Shown in pieces: positions 53,148 through 64,000 of a DNA stretch of 64,000 nt. The position numbers were made by a program, and so were the translations under genes. This DNA is from Hirundichthys speculiger. Lineage: Eukaryota > Chordata > Actinopteri > Beloniformes > Exocoetidae. The stretch covers positions 116,613 to 180,612 of the forward strand of contig JAGFBZ010000010.1 of assembly GCA_018398805.1 (NCBI GenBank), written 5' to 3'. How positions within the stretch are numbered: the stretch's first letter is position 1; each line of letters starts with the position of its first letter. Below the pieces are notes generated by a model. That model ran no database searches and was not told where the DNA came from. It worked only from the letters and a program-made list of their open reading frames with translations.

Positions 53148-54112
53148 GGTGGCGTTGTCTATGACTTTTAGTGAAGAACATGTCACGACTGTGAAACTGT
53201 AATACAAACATCCACAAAAGATATTTTAGAATACAGCAACACAAATGAGATCAGAGTAATAATAATAATAACTAAGGTAAGTACAGACAAAAGGTGCAGT
53301 ACTCTCAGTGAATATAACAGTATGAATCACAACAGAATTTTAGCTTCACACAAACTAGCTAACAGCCTCACACAAGCTAGCTAACAGCCTAGAGATTCAC
53401 TCGTCATATATGAATAAAACATCACAACATAACATGAAAGACACTCAGGATACACATTCAGCCTTCGTTAAACTTACAAAGCATAGAAAACTTCTGTGGC
53501 TTAGAAGTAACAAAATCCGCATACAGCACAGAACAATGAGGCTCGTCTGTCATGTCTGCCATGTGCTCAAGCAAAAGTGAAACTTAATTGACAACGTACA
53601 TCTGCAATGACCCTAGGTGTCAATAGAGGGAGATACACACATAACAACTAAATATATTCAGAGTCCATAACACTGATAATGACTAGAGGTGTCCCGATCC
53701 GATATTCGGATCGAAACGGCCGCCGATATGAGCAAAAAATGCGGATCGGTATCGGATCGGCAAGCCCTAAAAATGCCGATCCAGACTCCCGATCCATTTT
53801 TTTTCTCTAAAGTCCGTTCTGGGTTTTCCAGTGCACCACGCAGCGCATTATTCTGATAACCCATTCCAGATTTTGCTCTGTGTTTCCCTAATATCCGGTC
53901 CGCATTTTCCAGCACACCTTCAGCACACGAGCATCTCCCTCCCAATCAGTGTTGCCAACTTAGTGACTTTGTCGCTATATCTAGCGACTTTCCAGACCCC
54001 CCTAGCGACTTAATCTGTAAAAAGCGACTAGCGACAAATCTAGCGACTTTTTCTGGTGATTTAGCGACTCACTGGCACTCAGTAGATAGATGATTGCATC
54101 ATCAACATTGGG

Positions 54113-55169
54113 GTTGATGATGCAATCATCTATCTACTGCAGAGGGTCTACTCCTACCTGGACAGCCCCAACACCTCAGTCCGCATCACGTTCTTTGACT
54201 TCTCCAGTGCCTTTAACACCATCCAGCCCAGGCTGCTGAAGGCCAAACTGGAGAGTATGCGGGTGGATGCTCCCCTCATCAACTGGATCGATGACTATCT
54301 GACGGGCAGACCTCAGTTTGTGAGATTACAGAACTGTGTGTCTGGTCGTCTGATCAGTGACATCGGCGCCCCCCAGGGAACTGTGCTGTCGCCCTTCCTC
54401 TTCACCACATACACATCTGACTTTCAGTACCGCACTGAGTCGTGTCATCTGCAGAAATTCTCTGATGACACGGCCATTGTGGGGTGTGTGGGGGGAGGGA
54501 GGGAGGCTGAGTACAGGGACCTGATCAGCCACTTTGTGGATTGGTGTGGGGAGAACCACCTGCAGCTGAACGTGAGTAAGACGAGGGAGATGGTGGTGGA
54601 CTTCAGGAGGAACAAGCCCCCACCTTCCCCTGTCAGCATCAGTGGGAGGGATGTTGAGCTAGTGGACACATACAAGTACCTTGTACTTGTATGTGTACTG
54701 TCAAACTGGACTGGTCTGCCAACACTGAGGTTGCCTACAAGAAGGTCCAGAGCCGACTCTACTTCCTGAGGAGGCTCAGGTCCTTCAATGTGTGCAACAA
54801 AATGCTGCAGATGTTTTATCGGTCTGTTGTTGGGCGAACGTCCTCTTCTTTGCTGTGGTGTCTTGGGGGGCAGGCATCAGGGCTAAGGACGCCAACAGAC
54901 TGAATAAACTCATCAAGAAAGCTGAGTCTGCTGTTGGCTCTAAACTGGTCCCACTGGAGGAGGTGGTGAAAGAGAGGATGCTAGCAAAACTGCTGGCAAT
55001 CCTTGACAACCTCTCTCATCCCCTCCACAAAATCCTGGACAAGTTGAAGAGCAGCTTCAGCGGCAGACTCCTTCAACCCCGCTGCTCAAAGGAACGACAC
55101 AGGAGGTCGTTCCTTCCTAGTGCAATTAAAATCTATAACTCCTGGTTGTCAGGGAATAATCACTGCTGA
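54113..55169 (+). pseudogene. L2-group reverse transcriptase (copy 2)
   Basis: Identical in layout to copy 1 (FDFSSAFNTI, IGAPQGTVLSPF, KFSDDTAIVG). It carries an additional 2-bp insertion at about 54830 (TCTGTTGTTGGGCG), which breaks the thumb frame that is continuous in copy 1. Confidence 0.85.
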
Positions 55170-55746
55170 TTACTTCTGCCACTGCCTTCTGTTAATGCTG
55201 CATTATTACATTATTACAGTTTTATATTACAGTTTTATTATTACTGGTTTTATTATTACTGGTTATTACATTATTACAGTTTTATTATTACAGTTTTATT
55301 ATTATGGTTTTATTATTACAGTTTTATTATTACTGGTTTTATTATTACTGGTTATTACATTATTACAGTTTATTATTACAGTTTTATTATTACTGGTTAT
55401 TACATTATTACAGTTTTATTATTATTACAGTTTTATTATTACAGTTTTATTATTACTGGTTTTGCACACTGTTTTTGTCTGTTTTGCACACTGTTTTTGT
55501 CTACTTACTTTTTATTTAGTGTCTTGTTTTGCGCACTGTTTTTAGTCTATTTATTGTTCTGTTTCTGCACACTGTTTTTAGTCTATTTATTGTTCTGTTT
55601 CTGCACACTGTTTTTTGTCTATTTATTGCCTATTTAATGTCTATTTAATGTCCTGTCTATTTATGTATATTTTTGTATCTGCTGCAACGAGCCAATTTCC
55701 CCTCGGGAATTATTAAAGTGTTTTCAATTCAATTCAATTCAATTCA
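54113..55746 (+). mobile_element. 5'-truncated L2/CR1-group LINE (copy 2)
   Basis: Same element as 42568-44207, including the 27-bp foldback (54080-54139), the 14-bp palindrome and the (ATTCA)n tail. It shares all structural lesions with copy 1. Confidence 0.88.
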
Positions 55747-56620
55747 AAACCGCTAGGTTTGAAGCCATCACTTGGCTGCTGTCTGCCTCGCGAGCTGCGC
55801 TTCTCTCTCTCTTTTCTCTCTCTCTGTCGGGCACAATGCGCAGCCACAAACACCCCGCCCTCCGCGCGAGACAACTCAAGCTCCTCTCCACCCCCCCCCC
55901 CCCCCCCCCCGTTTGGGACGTTTGGGAATCGTGACAAACTGCCACTGAACAGTGGTGGGTGTGTTTACATGGGAAGTTTAATTCCTCTTTAATTCAGAAT
56001 TAAAGTTAAAGCCGAATAAAAGTTAAACACTTAATTCCATATGAAAATGTCAATTCCGAATTAACTTAATTCCAAAGTAAGTGGCTGGTTTATTCCCATT
56101 TTAATTCCGCATTAAGTAATTCCGCGGTCATGTATATAAAGAGAAATAAATAAATAAATAAATGTGGAAATATAAAGAGAAATAAATAAATAAATAAATA
56201 AATATATGTGGAAATATAAAGAGAAATAAATATATAAATAAATATATGTGGAAATATAAAAGGAAATAAATAAATAAATGTGGAAATATAAAGGGAAATA
56301 AATAAATAAATGTGGAAATATAAAGAGAAATAAATAAATGAAAAGGAAAATCATCTTTAATTTTCGTATTGCATTTGCTTTTCCTTTTTGGCACTCCTGT
56401 GACACAAGGATAAAGCAATGACAAAACGCTTGGTGGACTGAGCTGTCAATCAAATGGCTCTGGGCGGGGCTTCCTGTCCAGGATGGATAGTCGTTCCCTG
56501 ATCACTGGATTTCTGCCTGGCGGTATGGGCGCTAACTCATATGTATGCTAGCGTCACCAGCGCTGATGAGGACGTGCAGACAACTCACGTAGTTTGACTG
56601 ATAACGGTGGAAAAGTAAAT

Positions 56621-59600
56621 ATGGAAAACGTGGAGGAGTTAAGGAGAGGTGTTCAACAAGAAATGTTAAGAATTGCTCAGTGTGTGGATGAAAATGTTCA
56701 GCCGGACTACATTCTGAGGATGGTAGAAGATGTCAGCGAAAGTCTTGAGCAAATATCTGCACTGACCGATACAGACATTGATCCGGTTGTGTGGCACAAT
56801 CTTGAAGAGGTAGGTACTTTATTCACAGCCTAAAATTCTACCATGTCATGTTATCAGTAAGCTTTTTGGATTTATACACAAGTCTGTAGAAGACGGTTGT
56901 CAAGTTCACATGCTGTATATGATGAATACATAACGTGTAATATATATTCATCATATACTAGCCACAGCTGAAACTTGTGCAGGTTATCATGGGTTGAGGA
57001 GTAACAAGCTACATGTAAAAGGATTATGTAATTATATTACAAAATCAGCTTAATTAGTTACAGTATGTACTCATGAGGAAAAAGTATGTATTAAAAATAC
57101 AGTTCACTAATCAAAGTGAGATTACAAAAAGGTTATATCTGAGTATTTTCCCTTTTTTTTTAACACCATACCTCTACTTTTCCCATAACCCTCCACATCC
57201 CCTTCCACAGAGACAGATGTAATATACTTCTGCTCTGCTCTGTTCTTTCCACAGTTAGTTGAATCCGTTCTGACCAAGAAACCTGGTGGAGACCGCGTTG
57301 TCAAGGAATATAACCGAACAAAAGGCCTGACTGACTCCACAAGGCGACAGATGGTTAACATCCTCACTGCAGACATGGTTGAAACTCACAGGTAATGAAT
57401 GTCTTTTTTCAAGCAACACATACATGTATGGAATGAATATCATGTGAACTTTGTGATTGTTGAAAGATGAATACCAGTATTGCCATTAGTGTTCATTTGT
57501 GAATGCTTAAATTTTGCCCAAATCCTCATTGCTACGGCACTTAAGTATTGTATTGTAGAGGACATTTAGATACAAGTGAAATTAAAAGGCCTATTTACTT
57601 TGCTCTTTTCAGGACATCACCCCCACCACATGTGAGAGAGAAGTATGCTCGAGGAATAGTTGCCATGTTCCCCTATCTGATGGACCCATATTCCAAAAAT
57701 GGATATGTAAGCACAAACTTTTCAAGTACTTTTGTAACAAGGCAATCTTTAGGGTTTATTTGATCTGTCCACTGTATATGTATAATAAGATAGATATTTT
57801 TTGTAAAGACACATGTAATATTAATTCATCAAGTTCTGGTGTGTACAGAACAGACTGGGACCACCGCTACTTCAACACAGCACTCACTTTCTCTACCATA
57901 GCCTCAAATGGTCTGATGTGACCAGCTTGGTTTGCCCTTTTGTGATACACAGGGTTCGTACAGTCATGGAAAACCTTAAAGTCATGGAATTTTTTTAAAG
58001 TAATTTTCCAGGCCTGGAAAAGTTTTTAAATTAAGTAAAGTCAAACATTTGGAAAAGTAATGGAATTTTGTTGTTTGTAATGTAGTTAATCAGGCTATCT
58101 TACAGTACTCATGGGTGCAAGAGCTCTTCTCCAGAACCCCAAAAACTTCCTCTAGGACCCCTAAATCCTTCTCCAGGTCATGAAAATTATATTATGGGAC
58201 CTTAAAGTCATGGAAAAGTTTGAAATTTTATCTGTGAAAATGTGTGGATACCACTTGTAGGGCCCTATGAAATCCGTTTTATTTTTTCTCAAATTCCGTT
58301 TTTATTTTTTTCATTTTCGGTGTTTTTCGGTTTTCAATTTTTGAGAATTCCGTTTTAAGCATTTTATGCAAATTTAACCCCAAGACAGTATATAAAATAA
58401 TGAAATATAGACAATTTATGCTATTATAACTGTATATGATGTATATAAATGATTTTTTTGACAAAGAAAAAAATTCCAGAAAAAATAACTCAAATAGGTA
58501 AAATCAATTTAAAGTGCAAAAAAGAAATTTCAACAGCTGTAAACTAATCATTTTAGCTTGTTTAATTTATTCTGTTATCAGACACATAGTTTGTCATGAC
58601 GTACCTGACATTTTTCAGGTACGTCATGACAAACTGTGTGTCTGGTAACAGAAAAAACTATATTTACTACAGCTGATGTAGATGCTATGAAATCCAAAGC
58701 ACTGAACACTGGTTGTGTGTGTCAGTGTGTTTTTTATTTTTCCTTTAGGTGTTCCAGCTGTTACAGCCTCTTTGTGTTTAGATCAGTGAGTGATTCTCAC
58801 CTTTTTATGTTTGTGCTTTTTCACTCGTCCAGTGATCCTCACACATATATTTTCGTGTTCATTCAATCGTGTGCTGGCAAAACCTGCAGAACATTGAATC
58901 GCCAGACACATAATCTCGGATAAACTGCTCTGCCCTGTACCTGGGAGCTGAGGTGCAGAAAAGGGGGGGTAAAGGATACGGATTATAGGGGCCCATGATT
59001 GAGGGGGGCCCAGAGAGGCCCCTAATGATGATCAAAAATAGCATCAACAAATTTCGCCGCTGTGTTGGGGGGCCCGGTAAAGATTCTTTTCATGGGGCCC
59101 AAAATCCCTAGCGGCGCCCCTGCCTGGGAGTAAAGCGGTAGTTCCTTCGCTTCATCGCCGGTTTCTCAAATGGCCGCTTCGACATGTTTTTTTTTTTTAA
59201 TTAATGAGGAAAGCGGGGGCAGGAGGGGGTGGAGAAGCACGCAGTGTCCCAGCTTTTTGTGACTCCTGTTGGAATATTTTCTTGAAAGAAAAGTTCCTTT
59301 TAGTCCGGGAGAAAAAAAACAAACTTTTACGTAAATTGCCGTTTAGTTCTGTTATATTGCGCATTTAAAGTGAATTCCATTTTTAATCTCCGATTCCGTG
59401 ATTCCGTCCGCGATTCCGTGATCAGGGATTCCACAGGGCCCTACACACAAGATGCAATAGTTTCTTTGCACACAGAACTCCGGTTGTTTTTTTTTTTTGT
59501 TTTTTTTGCAACAATGGAAAACAATTAAGCAGCAATCTCAACCACCAACAAACAAAGAACTCGCAATTATTTAAACAACTGCAATACTTTGTCTGTTTAT

Positions 59601-61185
59601 AATTTTGGTAACGTGAGTGATGTTATAATTTTTGAAGGAACATTTCTACGATGCTGAAAGTGGCAGTGGTTATTTGGCATGGAGACTCAAAACCATCCAG
59701 AGGAAGAGCGCTTCATCTACAAGCAGAGACCGATCAAGCCAACTGACTGATGGAGGGCCGACAGCTAGACGAGATTCTTCATGTAGCCTTAAGATAACCC
59801 TGAGCAAAGACCAATGCAGGGAGGCAGTTTCTTTGATGAAACATTGCTCCGATGATGCCACTATCAAGCAAAAGATGAAGATGACATTTGAATACAGACG
59901 CAACATGGTCCTCGACCCAGAGAAATCTTCTGATGTCTTGACTGAATTTCCTCGGTTCAAAGACATTAAAGGCCTGGTAATTGAGTTTTTATTGACAAAT
60001 GTGGTGTTGAAAATATTATCCGTAAATCTTATTGTTTTAACATGCCTGGTCAGCTGCCAGATCCAGAAATTTACATGATTTTGCTAATCAGTGACACACG
60101 CACACATATACACACATGCAGTACTGATTAGAATGGTTTCTGAAAGACACCCTCTTGATATAACTGTTATTTATGTTTTGTAGATAGAACAAGACTTCAT
60201 CCTCCTTTTTGGAGAAGATGCAGCATCCAGGTTTCTGGAGAGGTTAGTCTAACTCCATAATAGTCCTCACAGTGTCAGTCAGCTTGTGGGTAGTTGAGCC
60301 GATCCTCTTACTTGCCCTTTTTTGTACTAATTCTTTGTCTCCCATCTACACTTATTCACTTGCTCCATATTATAGGATATAGAATATCATATGATGTAAT
60401 TTCTCAACATGTCATTACCATGTTAACATGACAATATGGTTATGTGCACTACATCTGGTCACTTGATATTTGGGGTGAAGCACTTGAGGTTTGTAGGCTT
60501 TTTTATTCTGAAGTAGGTGTCTGGCAGCCCATAGTTAACTGATCATCCCATGACCTATTTTCTAGCTCCTCCTTTGGGTCAAAATTTCTGTTTTCATCAC
60601 TTGTACAGTCACTAAATGTGCTGTGAATATTCGTGACCCCTAGCTGCTGTTGTGTGAATTTGTCCATGCAGGATTTCTAAATTATCAATTTTTTTAGGTG
60701 GCCTACTGCATTTAAACAAAAGATCATACAACAAAGCAAGGCTCTTCCTTCATCGAGTGAGCTTGAGGAGCTAATCCATGTAGCAGAAGCCACATCACAT
60801 GAAGAGGAGATGGAGGACGACACCTTTGCCTCTGGTAGTTAGATTTATTTCCTGTATACCTGTATCCCGTGTCAATTAGTTGATTAATTGGTCTGTAGGA
60901 TCTCTGTACACTCTGGCTTTAAAGATGAACTATGCCCAATTCATTGGGCTTTTAGCAGCAGCATTTTAAGTTAGTCATACACAGATAGATCTTAGTTCAG
61001 GTAGTTTTATTCAAATTTAAGATTTGGGCCATTATATAACATTTAGCTCTTTTGTGGGATGGGACAGTGATTTATCTTCCATCCTCCTCCTGCTTCACCT
61101 GATTCAGCCTTCAGCTCAAGGCCGCAAAAGACCCGGCAAGATGTCCGCAGCACAAGAAGAAAAGCATCTTGTTGTGTTCAAGAAG
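56621..61185 (+). CDS. SAMD3-like multi-exon gene (copy 2)
   Basis: Exons 56621-56809, 57255-57391, 57613-57706, 59638-59976, 60184-60242, 60698-60834 and 61115-61185 have the same lengths, phases and translated sequence as copy 1, while introns differ by small indels. Identical exons with indel-bearing introns fit two alleles or very recent paralogues. As in copy 1, no exon is seen beyond the seventh. See copy 1 for motifs. Confidence 0.58.
58258..59443. mobile_element. TIR element in intron 3 (copy 2)
   Basis: Same TAGGGCCCTATGAAATCCG and CACAGGGCCCTA ends and the same internal foldback (58572-58651) as copy 1. Confidence 0.7.
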
Positions 61186-61313
61186 GTTTGTATTTTAGCC
61201 GAGTGAGAAAATGCCATAAACTGCTTTTGTTTTTGAGGCAAAAACAAAAGCAAACTGCTTTTGTTTTTGGGGTAGAAAAGCTATGTTTTTCCACACCTCT
61301 AATGTCTTACATA

Positions 61314-62191
61314 CACTACTGGTCAAAAGTTTTAGAACACCCCTATTTTTTCCTGTTTTTATTTAAATTAAAGCGGGTCAAGTCCAGTGAATAACTTTAA
61401 ATGGTACAAAGGTACCAGTTGGTAAACTCTGGTTTACTTTTTTGTTTTTTTGGTTTACTCTGGTAAACTGCCAGAGGTGGAAAAAGTTTAGATTGCCAAA
61501 ACAAATTTCTGAGTTATAAAAAAGGGTCTTTTTCAGGGATCAAGCAGCAATGGATGTAAATTAAGTCTTGAAATTTGATGCAAACAATTCCCACAGATGT
61601 CCCAACCTCTGTTGATTACTTACAAAGCTCTTAAGTAATCAACAGATTGCTGGATCCAGAGTTGGTGACTTGTACAGAGCGACTGACACCCTGGACCAAA
61701 AGGGCTACAACGGCATTTTACAGAGCCATCCAGTACCTTCTCTGGTCTACGCCTAGTCGCTTAGGGGTTCATCTTACAGCAAGATAATGATCCAAAACAT
61801 ACATCCATTCTGTCAGAATGACCTTAAAAGAAGAAAACAAGACGGTCGGCTTCAAATGATGTAATGGCAGCCCTGTGTCCAGACCAGAACCCCATTGAGC
61901 TGGTTTGGGATGAACTGGAGAGAAAGATGAAAGCAAAACAACCTGCAAGTTCAACACATTTCTGGAAACTTCTGACAGTGTTGGGAAGACCTTCCCAACA
62001 ATATTAGATTTCCATTGTAGAAAGAAAGCCACTAACACAAGTGTGTTTGTCTGTTATATCTGCAAAAAGTGGCGACTTTGATGACTCAAAGATTGTGGAT
62101 ATATTTTTGTAAAAGAGATTTCATGATATCTTTTTTCAAATATGTAATTGATTATTTGTTCTATACTTTAATTTCAGATTACATTGAGACA
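61314..62191 (+). mobile_element. Tc1 relic, truncated by piggyBac (copy 2)
   Basis: Same left end and decayed transposase as 49768-50652, with a 3-bp deletion near 61830 and small indels near 62105. It is again cut at TTAA (62192-62195). Confidence 0.8.
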
Positions 62192-62195
62192 TTAA

Positions 62196-64000
62196 CCTGA
62201 TAAACCCGACAAGGACGCCGGCGTCCTCATTGTGTAATAATTTTGTCTAAAAATGACTCATACAGAACGATCACTTCATCTGTCATAGCTGTGTTTGGTA
62301 TCATTGAACTCTGCAGAGTCTCCTCCTTGCAAAGATAATACCATTTTTCTTCCATCTCTTATATATCTTGCACAAGAGGTGCCTAAAGACATAAAAGCCG
62401 CAAGTCGTGAAAGTCAGCACTTACCGGTTTTCGTCGGTAAAAGTCCCAGAAAACGTGGAGAAACGGTTTGAATCCGGTCCCTGTTTGTTGACAGAGGCTA
62501 AGCTTGTCTATAAACAGAAAGATGCTCACTCGAGCGATTTTTGGTTGCTGAGAAATGCCCTGAACAAGCTTGGTTCTTCATGTACGGTTGAATTCTCGTG
62601 ATCATTTATTGAGATTTAGTGTTCAATGTTATTACTTGTAACCAAAGCACTTTTTTGCAATTCAGTACCATATTAGAAGTGTAAAAACGTTTTGTTTGAT
62701 TTCCGATCGTTGTTTTTCAAGCAGAGGAATCATCTTCCCGAAACGAAGATGGCTTCGTTCGAATTTCCAGTGACTCTCTTTGTAATGCATTTGATTGACA
62801 GCTACAAGGCGGACCTTAGATTTGTCATGTCTGCCTTTTAGAGCATAGATCAACCTTTCCAATGACGTATTGAATGTGTAATTTGACTTTATCTGAGCCG
62901 TTCTACGCCTGCGCGCAACGGTGCGCTCCTCCAGTTGTGCCTATGCGCATTTACGCAGAGCGCTCAGCGGTGCAAGCAGCAAAATAACTCGCGTAAGATA
63001 AGATAACTTACTTCACGGTTAAATGGCTAAAAGTAAGTCAAAAACACGTTTAAGTGTCCAGGAGGCACTGGAGAAGATTTTTGAGGACTCTTCAGACAGT
63101 GATCAAGATTATGTCACGGATGAAGAGGAGCTTTTCATACAAGGCATTGATCCGGCTGTAAACAAGTAAGTTTTATCATGTTGTGTTTATTACTTGTTTG
63201 GTTTTTATAAATACGTGTACTTTTATACATCACATTTATATTGTATGTATCAGAATTTAGTACTTAGTACTTCTCAGTACAAAGTCCTAAGTAGTATTAG
63301 TTTCAGTAGTACTACAGAAACTAATACTAACACAATTTTTTTTATCATTACTGTATTTTTATTGTATCATTATTATCTTATGGTGTTTGTTTTTGAATAA
63401 GACCACTTTTTATTGGCTATAACAACTTTGTAACTGTAGACTATTTCTGACCTGCTTTGTTCTTCTCATTAGTGTTGAAGATGAATGTGATGAAGGTGAT
63501 GAAGACTGGGAGCCTCCAGCTAAAATCCACCACAGCAAGCAAACGAAGTCATGGTATGTGTTTCAGCTGTTACTAATGTTTTGCATGATGTCACTGTACT
63601 ATTACTGTTATCTATAGTTTATTGTCTGTCCCATGAAGAATATTGTTTCTCTACTGATAACTCATTCTAAACATTTTCTAACAGTCCAGAGGGAGAAGAG
63701 GAGCCAGGGCCATCATCGTCAGCACCTCCCCCACCACAGCCATCCAGGAGGAGGACGACATTTGCACGTCAATCAAGGAGACGTTCCAGAAGATCACCTG
63801 CACAGACCCCCACTACCAGGGACAGAGCTGAAGAGGAAGTGGGGGAGGGTGAAAAATGGCTTGACCAAAGCAATCAAGACACCCAACCACAACAACTTAA
63901 CTTTCACCCATGCAAACCCAGAGGTCCAATTATTGGCACGGAAGCAGCTTGGACACCTTTTATGCTGTTCAAGCTGTTTTTCAGTTTTACAGTAATGCGG
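62196..64000 (+). mobile_element. piggyBac (PGBD4-like) element (copy 2, cut by window end)
   Basis: Same start after TTAA and the same GACGCCGGCGTC palindrome as copy 1. Several 1-3 bp deletions occur in its 5' region (62460-62480, 63015-63022). Confidence 0.75.
63023..64000 (+). CDS. piggyBac/PGBD4-like transposase, partial (copy 2)
   Basis: Exons 63023-63165, 63473-63553 and 63685 to the window edge splice in phase as in copy 1. Exon 1 encodes TRLSVQEA where copy 1 has TRFSVQEA. The frame is open to the edge (TPFMLFKLFFSFTVMR). The A-run where copy 1 shifts frame lies outside the window, so whether this copy is intact cannot be judged. Confidence 0.75.

Larger units (their letters stand above)
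53148..64000. other. Duplicated block, copy 2 (cut by window end)
   Basis: Parallel to 41605 onward for at least 10.85 kb, reaching the point equal to about 52,470 in copy 1. Differences seen: poly-C 9 versus about 18 (44350/55892), a 2-bp insertion in the RT (GTTGTGGCG versus GTTGTTGGGCG), rearranged TTATTACAG units, a 4-bp deletion near 59568, a 3-bp deletion near 61830, and a Phe-to-Leu codon in piggyBac exon 1. Confidence 0.97.

Noticed and set aside
1..64000. tRNA, rRNA, snRNA or microRNA genes
   Set aside because: I looked for clover-leaf and box A/B patterns and conserved RNA motifs and saw none I could support by eye; a tRNAscan or Rfam search was not possible.

Overview
This looks like repeat-dense nuclear DNA from a ray-finned (teleost-type) fish. 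The evidence is a mix of repeat families typical of fish genomes: Rex3/RTE-like and L2/CR1-group LINEs, several hAT families with 8-bp target duplications, Tc1 elements with DD34E transposases, piggyBac, and many minisatellites. There is also a C2H2 zinc-finger gene with about 20 fingers, a fragment resembling a T-cell-receptor alpha/delta V segment, and a multi-exon gene of a SAMD3-like type that I associate with fish. No bacterial genes, operons, CRISPR arrays, rRNA or tRNA genes were seen. The species cannot be named from the sequence.

Layout. 1-6711 is dominated by four tandem arrays: two GAGCG-type arrays in opposite orientation, a 28-bp array with a 588-bp higher-order period, and a 60-bp array whose units are each a hairpin. 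A possible two-exon gene fragment (5679-5965) runs into the 60-bp array. 6712-12321 is unique or decayed sequence with small hAT and Tc1 relics. 12322-17553 is a nested stack: a DUF4371-type hAT holds a BED-type hAT, which holds a hAT MITE and a minus-strand RTE/Rex3-like LINE. Most boundaries in this stack are marked by exact target-site duplications. 17554-22100 holds a transposase C-terminus relic, a 50-bp array with about 34 copies, and a truncated ZBED5-like hAT. 22101-22395 is the V-segment pseudogene. 22396-33935 is mostly two broken L2/CR1-group LINEs in opposite orientation with nested insertions. One insertion (27731-28857) is a retroposon-like unit with an intact 145-aa single-membrane-span ORF, and I regard it as the most novel item here.

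34084-37417 is a minus-strand poly-zinc-finger gene broken by one frameshift and a 1500-bp hAT. 38045-41604 is a LINE relic split by a nearly intact Tc1 element with 254-bp inverted repeats. From 41605 an approximately 11.5-kb block (L2 LINE, SAMD3-like gene, Tc1 relic, piggyBac) is present twice, the second time from 53148 to the window end. The copies are nearly identical and the junction is a single N at 53147. This could be a recent tandem duplication, but an uncollapsed overlap of two contigs or haplotypes fits better.

Almost all coding matter is transposon-derived. The host-gene candidates are the zinc-finger gene (disrupted), the V segment (truncated), the SAMD3-like gene (exons open and correctly spliced on paper, 3' end not found) and the unrecognised exons at 5679-5965. 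Protein-family calls come from recognising motifs, not from searches.
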